Of a stretch of DNA of 64,000 bases, positions 1 to 7,342 are shown one piece after another. The stretch lies in IMG/VR virus record IMGVR_UViG_3300025000_000067, positions 1 to 64,000 of that record, one strand, 5' to 3'. Position numbers and translations under genes: made by a program. Every line of letters starts with the position of its first letter. Position 1 is the stretch's first letter. This DNA is from a virus. Under the pieces are notes generated by a model, which had not been told where the DNA came from, made no database searches, and saw nothing but the letters and a program-made list of their open reading frames with translations.

Positions 1-189
1 GGTGTATCAGCATTTCCCTTACCCGTAGGATACAGACCTCTACTTGCGGCTACGTTTGCTACAGTGGCTAATAATGCTATAGGTGCAATAACTGTAACAT
101 CTTCTGGGGGAGTTATTATGGGGGCAAACGGTTTGGGGACAGGTTGGTTTTCGCTTTCCAGTATTCCACCATTCAGAGCAGAACAGTAA
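1..189 (+). CDS. C-terminal end of a tail-fibre-like protein (partial)
   Basis: The reading frame is open from the first base to the TAA at 187-189, so the 5' part lies outside the window. The 62 visible residues are rich in Gly, Ala, Val and Ser and end in the segment WFSLSSIPPFRAEQ. A low-complexity beta-rich tail of this kind, followed by a lysis cassette, fits the distal end of a phage tail fibre or receptor-binding protein. The assignment rests on composition and position; no enzymatic motif is seen. Confidence 0.55.
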   Translation, partial: GVSAFPLPVGYRPLLAATFATVANNAIGAITVTSSGGVIMGANGLGTGWFSLSSIPPFRAEQ

Positions 190-201
190 AGGAGTAAAAC
201 A

Positions 202-354
202 ATGAAAACAGTCGGTGAAGTCCTAGAAGAACTAGCCAAATTTCCTAAAGATGCGTTATGCTACGCCTATGAAGGTGAGATGCACGGTATTGTTATTGTA
301 GACAAAGATACTGATGAGCAACTAGGTACTGTTGAAGGAATGGAGGAATATTGA
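202..354 (+). CDS. Small acidic hypothetical protein (50 aa)
   Basis: The ATG at 202 sits eight bases after GGAG (191-194), and the frame closes with TGA at 352. The product begins MKTVGEVLEELAKFP and is acidic with no Cys cluster or membrane segment. It lies between the tail-fibre end and the YorD-like gene, with its stop overlapping the next gene's ribosome binding region. It is probably co-transcribed with the tail genes; function unknown. Confidence 0.55.
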   Translation: MKTVGEVLEELAKFPKDALCYAYEGEMHGIVIVDKDTDEQLGTVEGMEEY

Positions 355-355
355 T

Positions 356-664
356 ATGAAAAAAGTAATACGCATTGACCAAAATGGATATTTCGTAGAA
401 GATGTATTATTGGAAGACTGGGAGGAAACATCCGAAGGTCTAGTTTCTCTCGAAGTTCCTGCAGGATTATATCTTCCTAGATATGTGGCAGGTGAGTGGG
501 TTGAAGGTAAATCGCAGGAAGAGATTGATGCTATTAGGAATGTGGTAGCGCCAAAGACAGAATTTGAGCTACTGCAAGAAGAAAGCGCCAAGCTAAAAAA
601 TGAATTACTGGTAACACAAACTGTACTTGATTTTGTTTTAGTTAATTTTATCCCCATGTTTTAG
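356..664 (+). CDS. Small tail-associated protein, YorD-like
   Basis: The frame could open at TTG 332, but ATG 356 follows GGAGG (343-347) at good spacing and gives MKKVIRIDQNGYFVED. The N-terminal half (IDQNGYFVEDVLLED, then LYLPRYVAGEWVEG and SQEEIDAI) resembles short proteins commonly encoded just after phage tail-fibre genes (YorD-type). The C-terminal part is a short coiled coil followed by a hydrophobic end. A role as tail chaperone or base-plate accessory is inferred from position only. Confidence 0.55.
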   Translation: MKKVIRIDQNGYFVEDVLLEDWEETSEGLVSLEVPAGLYLPRYVAGEWVEGKSQEEIDAIRNVVAPKTEFELLQEESAKLKNELLVTQTVLDFVLVNFIPMF

Positions 665-701
665 ACATGGGGATAATAACATATGAAGGAGGTGAAAGGA
701 G

Positions 702-887
702 GTGGAAAAGAATATGGCAGCATACTTTGCAATGAGGACAATAACCAAGTATAACGAATCAGGATTAGTTGCAGCACAGACATACTACAATCAAATCTTT
801 GCAATCCCGCTCTACCAAACGTACCAAGCTGATACCAACGCGATTCTAATCGTTGACGGTTATGGTGATGTAATTCCGGTAGTTTAA
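702..887 (+). CDS. Hypothetical protein (57-61 aa) before the lysis cassette
   Basis: Two starts are possible. GTG 702 follows GGAGG at 688-692 and ATG 714 follows a second GGAGG at 698-702. From the ATG the protein reads MAAYFAMRTITKYNESG, rich in Tyr and Gln and ending in VIPVV. It is the last gene before a strong terminator at 927-952, so it closes the tail transcription unit. I do not recognise the family; short proteins in this position resemble XkdX-type tail accessories only in size. Confidence 0.5.
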   Translation: MEKNMAAYFAMRTITKYNESGLVAAQTYYNQIFAIPLYQTYQADTNAILIVDGYGDVIPVV

Positions 888-926
888 GTCCCTACTCATC
901 CGTGTGCTAGTTAATCTACTTCCGAA

Positions 927-952
927 GCCCTCCTGAATGGAGGGCCTTTTTT
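927..952 (+). terminator. Rho-independent terminator after tail genes
   Basis: GCCCTCC (927-933) pairs perfectly with GGAGGGC (939-945) around a 5-nt loop and is followed by a run of T. It separates the tail unit from the lysis unit. Confidence 0.85.
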
Positions 953-1039
953 ATAATTAGGTATAGGCTAAAACTGTATACTATGGTAATATTAGCTATG
1001 CCTAAATACTTCCGAAGTTAATAGCAAGGGGCGGTGCTT

Positions 1040-1510
1040 ATGGGTGGACCTACAAATTTAACGTTAAATTCTATGCCATGGTGGGTAGGTATTGTCGCTG
1101 CAATTGTATCTGGACTGTGTGGTTATTTCACCACTCGAATGACTTCCAAGAGCAGGGTGCAATCAGAAAAGGACAAGGTTCAAGCAAAAGCTCAGTCAGA
1201 ACTAGTAACTCAGACTGTAGAACGTCAAAGACAGCTTGATGAGCGACAAGATAAAATGATGGATGACTTTTGCACGGATATTGACCGGCTGCGTGACGAA
1301 CTTCTACTCGTAAGAAAAGAGCTAAATGCCGAGAGGAGCCACAGCAGGGCCTTAAGTGTGGAAATGGAGTCAATTAAAACTGAGAACCGCAAGCTAAGTG
1401 AGGAAAATATTAGGTTGCAAGAGCAAGTCACTGAGTTAAAGGCTGAGCTTCAGAAGGTACAGAGTAATGAACGGGCAAGGTCTATGCGTGAGGAAGGAGT
1501 CAATGCCTAG
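1040..1510 (+). CDS. Membrane-anchored coiled-coil protein of the lysis cassette
   Basis: ATG 1040 lies eight bases after AAGGGG (1026-1031); GTG 1034 is an alternative start. Residues about 12-30 (WWVGIVAAIVSGLCGYF) form one transmembrane segment. The rest is a long, highly charged coiled coil (for example LDERQDKMMDDF, ELLLVRKELNAERS). Its stop overlaps the start of the amidase gene. The arrangement of membrane anchor plus coiled coil, amidase and holin suggests a lysis regulator or anti-holin/spanin-like factor. That role is inferred from position, since the sequence itself shows no catalytic motif. Confidence 0.55.
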   Translation: MGGPTNLTLNSMPWWVGIVAAIVSGLCGYFTTRMTSKSRVQSEKDKVQAKAQSELVTQTVERQRQLDERQDKMMDDFCTDIDRLRDELLLVRKELNAERSHSRALSVEMESIKTENRKLSEENIRLQEQVTELKAELQKVQSNERARSMREEGVNA

Positions 1511-2226
1511 TGAAGGAGAGAACCAGACCCTATGCCTACATAAACCTACACCATACTGCAGGGCATGAAGAAAATACGCAAAAGGTTCGTGAGATCCATA
1601 CTGGACCACCAAATAACTGGGGAGATATTGGCTACAACGCTGTAATTGAACCTAATGGGGCCATTGGCATAGGGCGGGATACTAAATGGTGTGGAGCCCA
1701 TAATCCGGGGATGTCACCTGACAAGGTTCATTCGATGAATGAAGTAGCTTTTGCGGTTTCACACATAGGTGATTTTACGAAAGATGCTATGGGGGAAGCC
1801 CAGTTTCGATCATCCATAAAATATGTAGCTCAAAAAATGAAAGAGTTTGGCCTAGTACCCTCAAAGAGGACCATTAGAAAACACAAGGATGACTACGCTA
1901 CGGATTGCCCAGGGGATAACTTTCCCTATGAACGATACGTTTCTGAGGTTATAAGGCTAATGAAAGGAGGAAGTACGGTGCCAGCTATTGCTATCTTAAA
2001 ATTCTCTCCTGAAGATGACTGGTCAGCTAAGGACATCGATGCTAGACTCGGTGGTGTGGCCACATACGTTAGGCAGGGCACAGACCGAAAGATTCCTTCA
2101 GAAGCTATGTCTGCCACTAAACTCATCGTCATTGGTGGACCAACAACAGGACATCCTAATGAAGTCCTGCTATCTGGAAAGACTAAGTATGATACAGCTG
2201 CAGCGGTAACTAAGTACTTAGGATAA
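1510..2226 (+). CDS. Endolysin: N-acetylmuramoyl-L-alanine amidase with CWB2-like tail
   Basis: The protein (238 aa, GTG start overlapping the upstream stop) is a zinc amidase of the Amidase_2/PGRP fold. It would cut the bond between muramic acid and L-alanine in peptidoglycan at lysis. Visible zinc ligands are the HH pair near residue 14 (INLHHTAG), a later His in RKHKDD near 124, and Cys in DCPGDNFPY near 133. After a linker at about 155, residues 165-238 (LIVIGGPT, LLSGKTKYDTAAAV) resemble one cell-wall-binding type 2 (CWB2) repeat, a domain known from clostridial surface proteins. The holin gene follows directly. Confidence 0.88.
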   Translation: MKERTRPYAYINLHHTAGHEENTQKVREIHTGPPNNWGDIGYNAVIEPNGAIGIGRDTKWCGAHNPGMSPDKVHSMNEVAFAVSHIGDFTKDAMGEAQFRSSIKYVAQKMKEFGLVPSKRTIRKHKDDYATDCPGDNFPYERYVSEVIRLMKGGSTVPAIAILKFSPEDDWSAKDIDARLGGVATYVRQGTDRKIPSEAMSATKLIVIGGPTTGHPNEVLLSGKTKYDTAAAVTKYLG

Positions 2227-2254
2227 TATACTAAGAAAGGAGAATGGTTATCTT

Positions 2255-2647
2255 ATGGACGTTGCTGTTACCTTTGCCTCGGTATTGGCACCTGTTGTTC
2301 TTGCCTTAGTACAGGTTGTCAAAACATCGTTTCCCATGCCAAAAAACTTTATCCCACTTCTCGGGCTACTCTTAGGGCTCATTGTCGGGTACTTAGCCTA
2401 CCCGTTTACTGATCTAACAGTTCCTGTTAGACTGTGGGCCGGAGCCATTGCCGGCCTAACTTCAGTAGGCCTCTTCGAAACTTTTAACACCCGGGTTGGC
2501 CTAACAACTGAAAAAACCCCAAATACTATCTCTTCAGCAGGGGCTATTATATCATCTAGATCCAGCTACGCAGTGGATAGTGAGTCTAACTTAGCGCAGG
2601 ATGTATCTAAGCATTTAACTTCCAAACAAAAGATTATAGGATTTTAA
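2255..2647 (+). CDS. Holin-like membrane protein
   Basis: The 130-aa product starts at an ATG preceded by AAAGGAG (2235-2241). It has three hydrophobic segments: VAVTFASVLAPVVLALVQVV, FIPLLGLLLGLIVGYLAYPF, and RLWAGAIAGLTSVGLF. A short polar C-terminus follows, rich in Ser and Thr. Size, topology and position immediately after the endolysin match phage holins that perforate the membrane so the amidase reaches the wall. The exact holin family was not identified. Confidence 0.72.
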   Translation: MDVAVTFASVLAPVVLALVQVVKTSFPMPKNFIPLLGLLLGLIVGYLAYPFTDLTVPVRLWAGAIAGLTSVGLFETFNTRVGLTTEKTPNTISSAGAIISSRSSYAVDSESNLAQDVSKHLTSKQKIIGF

Positions 2648-2660
2648 TATAAAGGGTAAA

Positions 2661-2692
2661 AGCCAGTGTAGTTAAAATCACTGACTTTTTAC
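2661..2692 (+). terminator. Terminator after holin
   Basis: AGCCAGTG and CACTGACT pair with one mismatch across a 10-nt loop and are followed by TTTTT, directly upstream of the next promoter. Confidence 0.65.
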
Positions 2693-2721
2693 TTTACAAA
2701 CTTGTTCAGTGTTGTTATACT
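2693..2721 (+). promoter_or_regulatory. Sigma-70-type promoter with embedded TTGTTCA element (HU gene)
   Basis: TTTACA (2693-2698), a 17-nt spacer and TATACT (2716-2721) form a good promoter. The spacer contains TTGTTCAGTGTTG (2702-2714), a copy of an element repeated at the heads of other units in the window. Confidence 0.7.
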
Positions 2722-2798
2722 TTGCTCAAGTGGTAGGGCAATATCACAGGGCTCAGAAGACTTCAAGCTTCTGAAGTAGAAAACAGGGGGAATAAACC

Positions 2799-3107
2799 AT
2801 GGCTAAGGCAGATTTTACCGGGGAAATTATGAATAAGCCTGAACTCATTGCAGCCGTTCAAGAAAAAACAGGAAGCAATAAAAAGGATGCAACAGCAAGC
2901 GTGAACGCAGTTTTTAAGATCATCGAGGAGCATCTGGCTAAGGGAAACAAGGTTCAAATCGTCGGACACGGTACATATGCAACAGTAGACCGTGAAGCAC
3001 GCACCGGGCGTAATCCTCAGACAAAAGAGCCTATTCAGATACCAGCTAAACGGGTGCCAACCTTTGACCCCGGTAAGGGTTTGAAAGACGCTGTACTGAT
3101 CAAATAG
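2799..3107 (+). CDS. HU/IHF-family DNA-binding protein
   Basis: The product (102 aa) carries the HU signature: helical N-terminus MNKPELIAAVQEKTG, then the beta arm with FxxxxRxARxGRNPQT (here YATVDREARTGRNPQTKEP) and the end FDPGKGLKDAV. HU proteins are small dimers that bend and coat DNA. Here it could organise phage DNA or help replication or partition. The start at 2799 adds ten residues (MAKADFTGEI) to the usual N-terminus; an internal ATG at 2829 would give the classic length. It is transcribed alone from a clear promoter and ends before a terminator. Confidence 0.92.
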   Translation: MAKADFTGEIMNKPELIAAVQEKTGSNKKDATASVNAVFKIIEEHLAKGNKVQIVGHGTYATVDREARTGRNPQTKEPIQIPAKRVPTFDPGKGLKDAVLIK

Positions 3108-3213
3108 ACGGTGGTATACTGTACTAGGTATAAGGTGCTCTAACGCCTTAGACTTGGTGTCCACTTGAAAGTACCTTCTCTTGGCAGGGGTGTATTCATT
3201 TTCAAATGGGGTG

Positions 3214-3250
3214 AAAAAGTAGCTTTTCCTAGCAGGGGGCTACTTTTTCT
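3214..3250 (+). terminator. Terminator after HU gene
   Basis: AAAAAGTAGC (3214-3223) is fully complementary to GCTACTTTTT (3239-3248), giving a ten-pair stem with terminal T run. The A-rich left arm would also allow termination on the minus strand. Confidence 0.8.
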
Positions 3251-3265
3251 ATGCCCTTTTACTAC

Positions 3266-3335
3266 CGTCCACTCTTTAAAGATGCCTATGTATAGTATAG
3301 ATAGAGGGGAGTATCCCCTAAAATAAAAGGAGCGT
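3266..3335 (+). promoter_or_regulatory. CGTCCACT-type dispersed promoter unit and hairpin leader, copy A
   Basis: The block reads CGTCCACTCTTTAAA, then CCTATGTATAGTAT, then AGGGGA-gta-TCCCCT, then an A-rich stretch with AAAGGAG. At least six near copies precede other genes. TATAGTAT probably serves as the -10 region, and the G/C arms fold in the 5' leader just before the ribosome binding site. Confidence 0.6.
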
Positions 3336-3338
3336 GTA

Positions 3339-3746
3339 ATGATGAAACAACTTATTACTAAAGCCAATGCTGAGAGCTACTGCAAGATGCTGGAAGAATC
3401 CCTTGATAAATTTATTAGCTACTGTGAAGAGTACCCTGCGTACACAAAGTACACCATACATTATCTACCTGCTAGGTGGATTAAACAAAACTATAAGGAT
3501 AAGATAGCCTTGCATATCCTGAGCTTTGCAAGTTCTGGAACACCACACTTCCTTGATGGGAAGCCTGCTTTTGTGGGGCAGACCCTAGATTTTATGCAGC
3601 ATGTTGAATGGTTTATCTTCACTTTTAATGAGGCACGATCCCCATTAAGTTTAACTGAACAAAACGAGCTCAGTAAAAAGTATGTGCACTTTGACTTCTC
3701 AGTCAAAAAAGTGAAGACGATTAATGATCTACTGCAGAAAGGGTGA
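3339..3746 (+). CDS. Hypothetical protein (135 aa)
   Basis: The gene starts at one of two adjacent ATG codons (3339, 3342) after AAAGGAGCGTGT. The product is a mixed helical soluble protein rich in aromatic residues (SYCEEYPAYTKYTIHYLP, VEWFIFTF). No catalytic or metal motif is visible. It heads a cluster of small genes behind a dispersed promoter unit, so an early or middle expression time is likely. Confidence 0.6.
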   Translation: MMKQLITKANAESYCKMLEESLDKFISYCEEYPAYTKYTIHYLPARWIKQNYKDKIALHILSFASSGTPHFLDGKPAFVGQTLDFMQHVEWFIFTFNEARSPLSLTEQNELSKKYVHFDFSVKKVKTINDLLQKG

Positions 3747-3752
3747 TAAATT

Positions 3753-3935
3753 ATGAGACTAGGAACTGGTCGTGCTGGCTACTCAAAGTTACCTTGCCCA
3801 TACTGTAAAAAAGAGATTGATGGTAATCGTATGGCTGTCCACAAGAGAACTTGCCCTCTGCGAATATACAAGGCACCCATAACTGAGTTACTTTATGGCG
3901 AAATTAAGAAAGCTGGTAGATGGTCTGAGGTTTAA
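3753..3935 (+). CDS. Small C2HC zinc-finger protein
   Basis: The 60-aa product contains CPYCKKEIDGNRMAVHKRTC, a Cys-x2-Cys-x12-His-x4-Cys array that should bind one zinc ion. The rest is basic. It may bind nucleic acid or a protein partner. It lies six bases after the preceding gene and is followed by a GGGG/CCCC leader hairpin (3951-3970). Confidence 0.6.
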   Translation: MRLGTGRAGYSKLPCPYCKKEIDGNRMAVHKRTCPLRIYKAPITELLYGEIKKAGRWSEV

Positions 3936-3993
3936 AACCTTTAGAAGAGCAGGGGAGCAAGCCTCCCCTAAAACAAAAAGGAGCGTGTAAACT

Positions 3994-4677
3994 ATGAAAC
4001 TACGTGCAAGCAAAAAATCCCTTGAGGACAATAGAATGGCACCTATTTTGCCCGAGAAGCCCAAAGAGGTCCAAGTATCTATCCAGCCTATATTGGATGC
4101 TCAGAAAGGCGAGTTTTTGTACTGGCTAGAGCAGAAAGCACAAGACTCCAGTTTTGTGTTCTTTTCTGATATGTTCAAGAGAATCAATAATGGTCAGGTG
4201 CTCACCCCGAATATGATTACAGCCCTACGGAGGTGCATGGGGCAAGATGCAGAAAGATCAAATCCTGATAAACCTGTGGACGAGAAGGACCTTCCGACCA
4301 TGACCTTCAAGATGAAGCAGTTCTGGACCAAGAAAAATGACCTTGGGTCCCGGGTGATTACAGGGAAGGTTCTCAGGGAAACACATAAGGCTTATCTCCT
4401 GAAGGGGCATGCAGATATGGTTGAAGGCTCCTGGTGTATGAGGTGTGGGAGGGAGCTGACTGAACCTGCATCCATGGTTATAGGCTATGGTGCTATATGC
4501 TGTGCAAAGCTAGGGGTTGACTATCCGAGTGATATCCTAACTTCAAGTAAGAAAGAGCGGTTGGCCATCCGGAAGAAGCTAATGACAGTTCTGCACAATC
4601 AGACGTTTGAAGCATGGGTCCCGAAGTCTCAAATTGAGGAAATTATAGAAAAGAAGGGAAGTAAAAGGAGTGAGTAA
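3994..4677 (+). CDS. DUF6011-like zinc-motif protein (227 aa)
   Basis: The central-C-terminal segment CMRCGRELTEPASM, then GYGAICCAKLG, matches the DUF6011 pattern (CxxCGRxLtdpxS...GxGPxCA) found in many phage proteins, where four Cys form a zinc site. The N-terminal 120 residues are helical and contain LYWLEQKAQDSSFVFFSDMF, seen in proteins that combine this finger with other modules. The role is unknown; association with nucleic acid is a guess. The ribosome binding site AAAGGAG follows a leader hairpin. Confidence 0.65.
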   Translation: MKLRASKKSLEDNRMAPILPEKPKEVQVSIQPILDAQKGEFLYWLEQKAQDSSFVFFSDMFKRINNGQVLTPNMITALRRCMGQDAERSNPDKPVDEKDLPTMTFKMKQFWTKKNDLGSRVITGKVLRETHKAYLLKGHADMVEGSWCMRCGRELTEPASMVIGYGAICCAKLGVDYPSDILTSSKKERLAIRKKLMTVLHNQTFEAWVPKSQIEEIIEKKGSKRSE

Positions 4678-4828
4678 AATTTACACTCTATCTATAAATG
4701 ATGGATTGGGTAGATCCACAGATATTGGGGCATTTACCTCCATGGTGAAACTTCAAGTATACAAAGATGAAAACCCTATAGGCGCATATGAATCATACGA
4801 AATTAATGAATTTATTTTTATAGAATAA
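4670..4828 (+). CDS. Small hypothetical protein (52 aa), GTG start
   Basis: GTG 4670 follows AAAAGGA (4663-4669) and overlaps the end of the DUF6011-like gene by eight bases. The frame gives MSKIYTLSINDGLGRSTD and ends INEFIFIE. Translational coupling and an uninterrupted frame support a real gene. It is the last gene before a 459-bp noncoding region. Confidence 0.45.
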   Translation: MSKIYTLSINDGLGRSTDIGAFTSMVKLQVYKDENPIGAYESYEINEFIFIE

Positions 4829-4931
4829 AGGCTCCTAATATAGGGGTCTTTTCCCATTTTATAACTGTCAGAATAATCAGATAACACCATGAAAAGTATC
4901 TATATAAGAGAAAAAGTAAAAGGGTTTTTTA

Positions 4932-4956
4932 GATTACGTATGAGTTGGTACGTAAT
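4932..4956 (+). repeat. 22-bp dyad site, left arm of pair 1
   Basis: TTACGTA (4934-4940), TGAGTTGG, TACGTAA (4949-4955). The site is itself a palindrome with an asymmetric 8-bp centre that gives it a direction. Confidence 0.85.
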
Positions 4957-5080
4957 TTTCATATGCCATCGGTTTTTCTTTTGTGTTAAATTTTTTTTTT
5001 TTTTTTTTATTTTATGTTTTTAAAAAGTGTTAAAAATATTTTTAAAAGAGACACCCCCTATTTTCTGAAAAGTAATTGCG

Positions 5081-5103
5081 ATTACGTACCAACTCATACG
5101 TAA
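5081..5103 (-). repeat. 22-bp dyad site, right arm of pair 1
   Basis: TTACGTA (5082-5088), CCAACTCA, TACGTAA (5097-5103). It is the exact reverse complement of the site at 4934-4955. Confidence 0.85.
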
Positions 5104-5287
5104 CCTCCAATAGCCCGAATTTTTAATATTATAAATTACTAATGTATACTTCTTTTTGCCTATTCCCATTAAAAATACCTTGCATACTAAGGCTTATAGC
5201 GGTGTATACTAGCTATGAGTGGCTTCGGAAGCCATGCAGGAGGAGGCTATGTCCCCCAAAATAAACTACTAAAGGAGCTGTAAATTT

Positions 5288-6352
5288 ATGCCAAGGGTAT
5301 TAAAGGCAAAAAGAAGTGATATTAACCCCGTGCTGCTGGATCCTTCTATACATTGTAATCAAGAGTATATGAGTCCATCAGACTGTATTTATGAGGGCAT
5401 GGAGAGCATCACAACTGCAGGATATCCGAGTACAGAAGTTCATGAGCAGCCTATTGTAGAGGTTACCCAACTAGAGGTGAAGAAGGCCTTAAAGTTGCTC
5501 CAGACTAGGCAGAATGCTATCATGAGTGTGCTCTATAAGGCTCATGATGACTACAACCATAAGTACTTCCAAGGAAGGCTTTCAGTGCCTCTTATAACGA
5601 TTGAGAAGCTATCCCATAAGACGCTTGGTAGTTATATGGCAAATGCTGACTCTGCAGGTCTTGAGAATCATATAATACTCAATCGTAACTTTGTGGCCTT
5701 GAATACAGAGACTAGGATACTTGAAGCCCTTAAGCATCAGATGATTCATCAGTATCAGGATGAAGTTATCTATGAGAAGCACACTAAAGATGGCTTAATT
5801 CTTCATGAGGGTGAAAAACGTCCTAAGGCTTGGCATAACAAAGACTTTAAGAACTTGGCTATAAATATTGGCATAGCAGCTAAGGGCTCTAAATGTTACG
5901 GAAGTCCTGCTAAGATGCCTGAGCCTAAGAGCTATAATCGAAAGTTTGTGTGTAGGTGTGTAGCTTCTAACGGATATCCCCTGACAATATGGTCAACCCG
6001 GGAGATTAAAGCTACTTGCCAGGTGTGCAGCAGCTCATTTGTTGAGGTAAGTAAGGCCGGAGATGTTATACCTGTAGAAGCTAGTGATATTGAGGGTACA
6101 GGGCAGGATGCTATTGAGATCCGGATGAGGGGGGAGTTTTCTGTATTTGAGAAATTTAAGGATAAGCGTGCCCTAACGAGTAAGATAAAGGAGCTTAAGA
6201 AGTCGGGTACTAGGTACAAAGAAGGTATATACCAGAAAGGGCATAATTCCTGTCTTGCAGGGTATAGTTACTGGGTAGCCTTCGAGGATCGGATAACACC
6301 AGTGCCACCGCTAAGCAGACTAAGTAGGTTAAAGAGGGGAGCTGCAAAGTAA
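5288..6352 (+). CDS. SprT-like protein with altered HExxH motif
   Basis: Residues about 75-170 match the SprT-like metalloprotease fold: AHDDYNHKYFQGRL, then LIIxxxxL-type strands, then LKHQMIHQYQDE near residue 148. SprT proteins use HExxH; here the general-base Glu is Gln (HQMIH), so the zinc ligands remain but proteolysis may be lost. A zinc-ribbon-like CRC...CQVC follows at about 215-240. The C-terminal part (FEKFKDKRALTSKIKELKKSG) occurs in phage SprT relatives. It may act on DNA-protein complexes or serve as a DNA-binding factor. The gene is translationally coupled to the next one. Confidence 0.7.
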   Translation: MPRVLKAKRSDINPVLLDPSIHCNQEYMSPSDCIYEGMESITTAGYPSTEVHEQPIVEVTQLEVKKALKLLQTRQNAIMSVLYKAHDDYNHKYFQGRLSVPLITIEKLSHKTLGSYMANADSAGLENHIILNRNFVALNTETRILEALKHQMIHQYQDEVIYEKHTKDGLILHEGEKRPKAWHNKDFKNLAINIGIAAKGSKCYGSPAKMPEPKSYNRKFVCRCVASNGYPLTIWSTREIKATCQVCSSSFVEVSKAGDVIPVEASDIEGTGQDAIEIRMRGEFSVFEKFKDKRALTSKIKELKKSGTRYKEGIYQKGHNSCLAGYSYWVAFEDRITPVPPLSRLSRLKRGAAK

Positions 6353-6660
6353 TGTCTAGAGAAGAACTGTTGGCTAAGCTTAGTAATTCCAAGTTACGTA
6401 AAGTAAAAGCACGCATGGTTAGGGAGGCCCTAAAGACCGGGGCCTGTGACCGTGGTAACCATGCGGTTATTGCTAGTGAAGTAAACATTCGTTTCTTTTA
6501 CCGGGGTGTGGTAGTGGCCTGCATTTCAATTGATACACTAGCAGTTGATTATCCGCTCGTGGGAGAATATGAGCATACAGCGTCTACGTCTTATCATCGA
6601 AAGACTATAGGCGATGCCATAGGGGAGATACAAAGACTAATTGATAGGGAGGCATGCTAG
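6352..6660 (+). CDS. Hypothetical protein (102 aa)
   Basis: The ATG overlaps the upstream stop by one base. The N-terminal third is basic and helical (SKLRKVKARMVREALKTG). The remainder has alternating strands (NIRFFYRGVVVACISIDT) and a helical end. Family not recognised. It belongs to the tightly packed run from 5288 to 7238. Confidence 0.6.
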   Translation: MSREELLAKLSNSKLRKVKARMVREALKTGACDRGNHAVIASEVNIRFFYRGVVVACISIDTLAVDYPLVGEYEHTASTSYHRKTIGDAIGEIQRLIDREAC

Positions 6661-6927
6661 ATGGTAGCTTGTGAGGATGCAGAAGCACTAGATTTTGTTA
6701 ATGCCATGATACTCGTGAGTAAAGCACACGATGAACTCTTGAGAAGGCTATTTGGGGGTGTTCCTGTAAACGTTAAATTTCTAGCTGTATCTCGGGAGAA
6801 GTATACTGAAGTCATGCAAGATATTCAAAAAGAGTATGGCTTAGGTGAAGGTAGCCCTAATCATATGCTTTTCGTTTTTGAACAGCTCAGTCGATCACCA
6901 AGATTTGAGGAGGATGAAAGCCAATGA
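6661..6927 (+). CDS. Hypothetical protein (88 aa)
   Basis: The gene begins immediately after the preceding stop. The product is mostly helical (LDFVNAMILVSKAHDELLRRLF) without Cys clusters. Spacing and coupling suggest the same transcript as its neighbours. Function unknown. Confidence 0.55.
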   Translation: MVACEDAEALDFVNAMILVSKAHDELLRRLFGGVPVNVKFLAVSREKYTEVMQDIQKEYGLGEGSPNHMLFVFEQLSRSPRFEEDESQ

Positions 6928-7238
6928 GTGAAGCACAGCCACAGTGGGTAAAGTTATTCTTAGTACCACAAACTGATCATTTGAACAGCATGCCACCCTC
7001 CGTTATTGGGCTTCTCATAAAAGAAACACCAGGTAGCTATGTGCTTAACCCTATGCTTGAACCTACTGAAGACGAAGAAACCTATGATACAGTGTATATC
7101 TCAGCCGGCATGAACTTCGTCAACAAAACTTATGTATGGAGAAACCAGATACTAGAGTATAAGCCAGAAGTTGGGGTTATTGGCTCAAAGCTTCAGAAGA
7201 CAGAGTCCTACGATGAGAATAGTGGTGGGCTAGGTTAA
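6924..7238 (+). CDS. Hypothetical protein (104 aa)
   Basis: ATG 6924 overlaps the previous stop by four bases (ATGA) and follows GAGGATGAAAG. The protein looks like a small beta-barrel (WVKLFLVPQ, TVYISAGMNF, KTYVWRNQILEY). It ends the SprT transcription unit directly before a terminator. Function unknown. Confidence 0.55.
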   Translation: MSEAQPQWVKLFLVPQTDHLNSMPPSVIGLLIKETPGSYVLNPMLEPTEDEETYDTVYISAGMNFVNKTYVWRNQILEYKPEVGVIGSKLQKTESYDENSGGLG

Positions 7239-7262
7239 AAGGCAGCTTAACGCTGCCTTTTT
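7238..7262 (+). terminator. Terminator
   Basis: AAAAGGCAGC pairs with GCTGCCTTTTT around TTAAC, closing the 5288-7238 unit. Confidence 0.85.
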
Positions 7263-7273
7263 GGTAAATAAAG

Positions 7274-7286
7274 TTGTTCAAAGTTG
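7274..7286 (+). promoter_or_regulatory. TTGTTCAAAGTTG element
   Basis: Exact copy of the dispersed element, followed by TATACT (7289-7294) and TACAAT (7311-7316). It lies between a terminator and the next gene, the place expected for a promoter or operator. Confidence 0.55.
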
Positions 7287-7342
7287 TGTATACTTGTACC
7301 CTAAAATAGGTTACAATGAGAAGACTAAAGGAGATGATTTTA

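Larger units (their letters stand above)
4829..5287. other. AT-rich noncoding region with paired inverted 22-bp sites (candidate origin or partition locus, first copy)
   Basis: No credible gene is seen. An 18-T run (4991-5008) and other A/T runs lie between two oppositely oriented copies of TTACGTA-N8-TACGTAA (4934-4955 and 5082-5103). The same arrangement recurs at 52.8-53.0 kb. Downstream come CTTCGGAAG (5223-5231) and the ribosome binding site of the SprT-like gene. The layout of AT-rich centre and flanking dyads resembles replication or partition loci, but function is not shown. Confidence 0.55.

Noticed and set aside
4990-5010. The T18 run as a transcription terminator
   Set aside because: No GC-rich stem precedes it, so it fits better as part of the AT-rich core between the two dyad sites.
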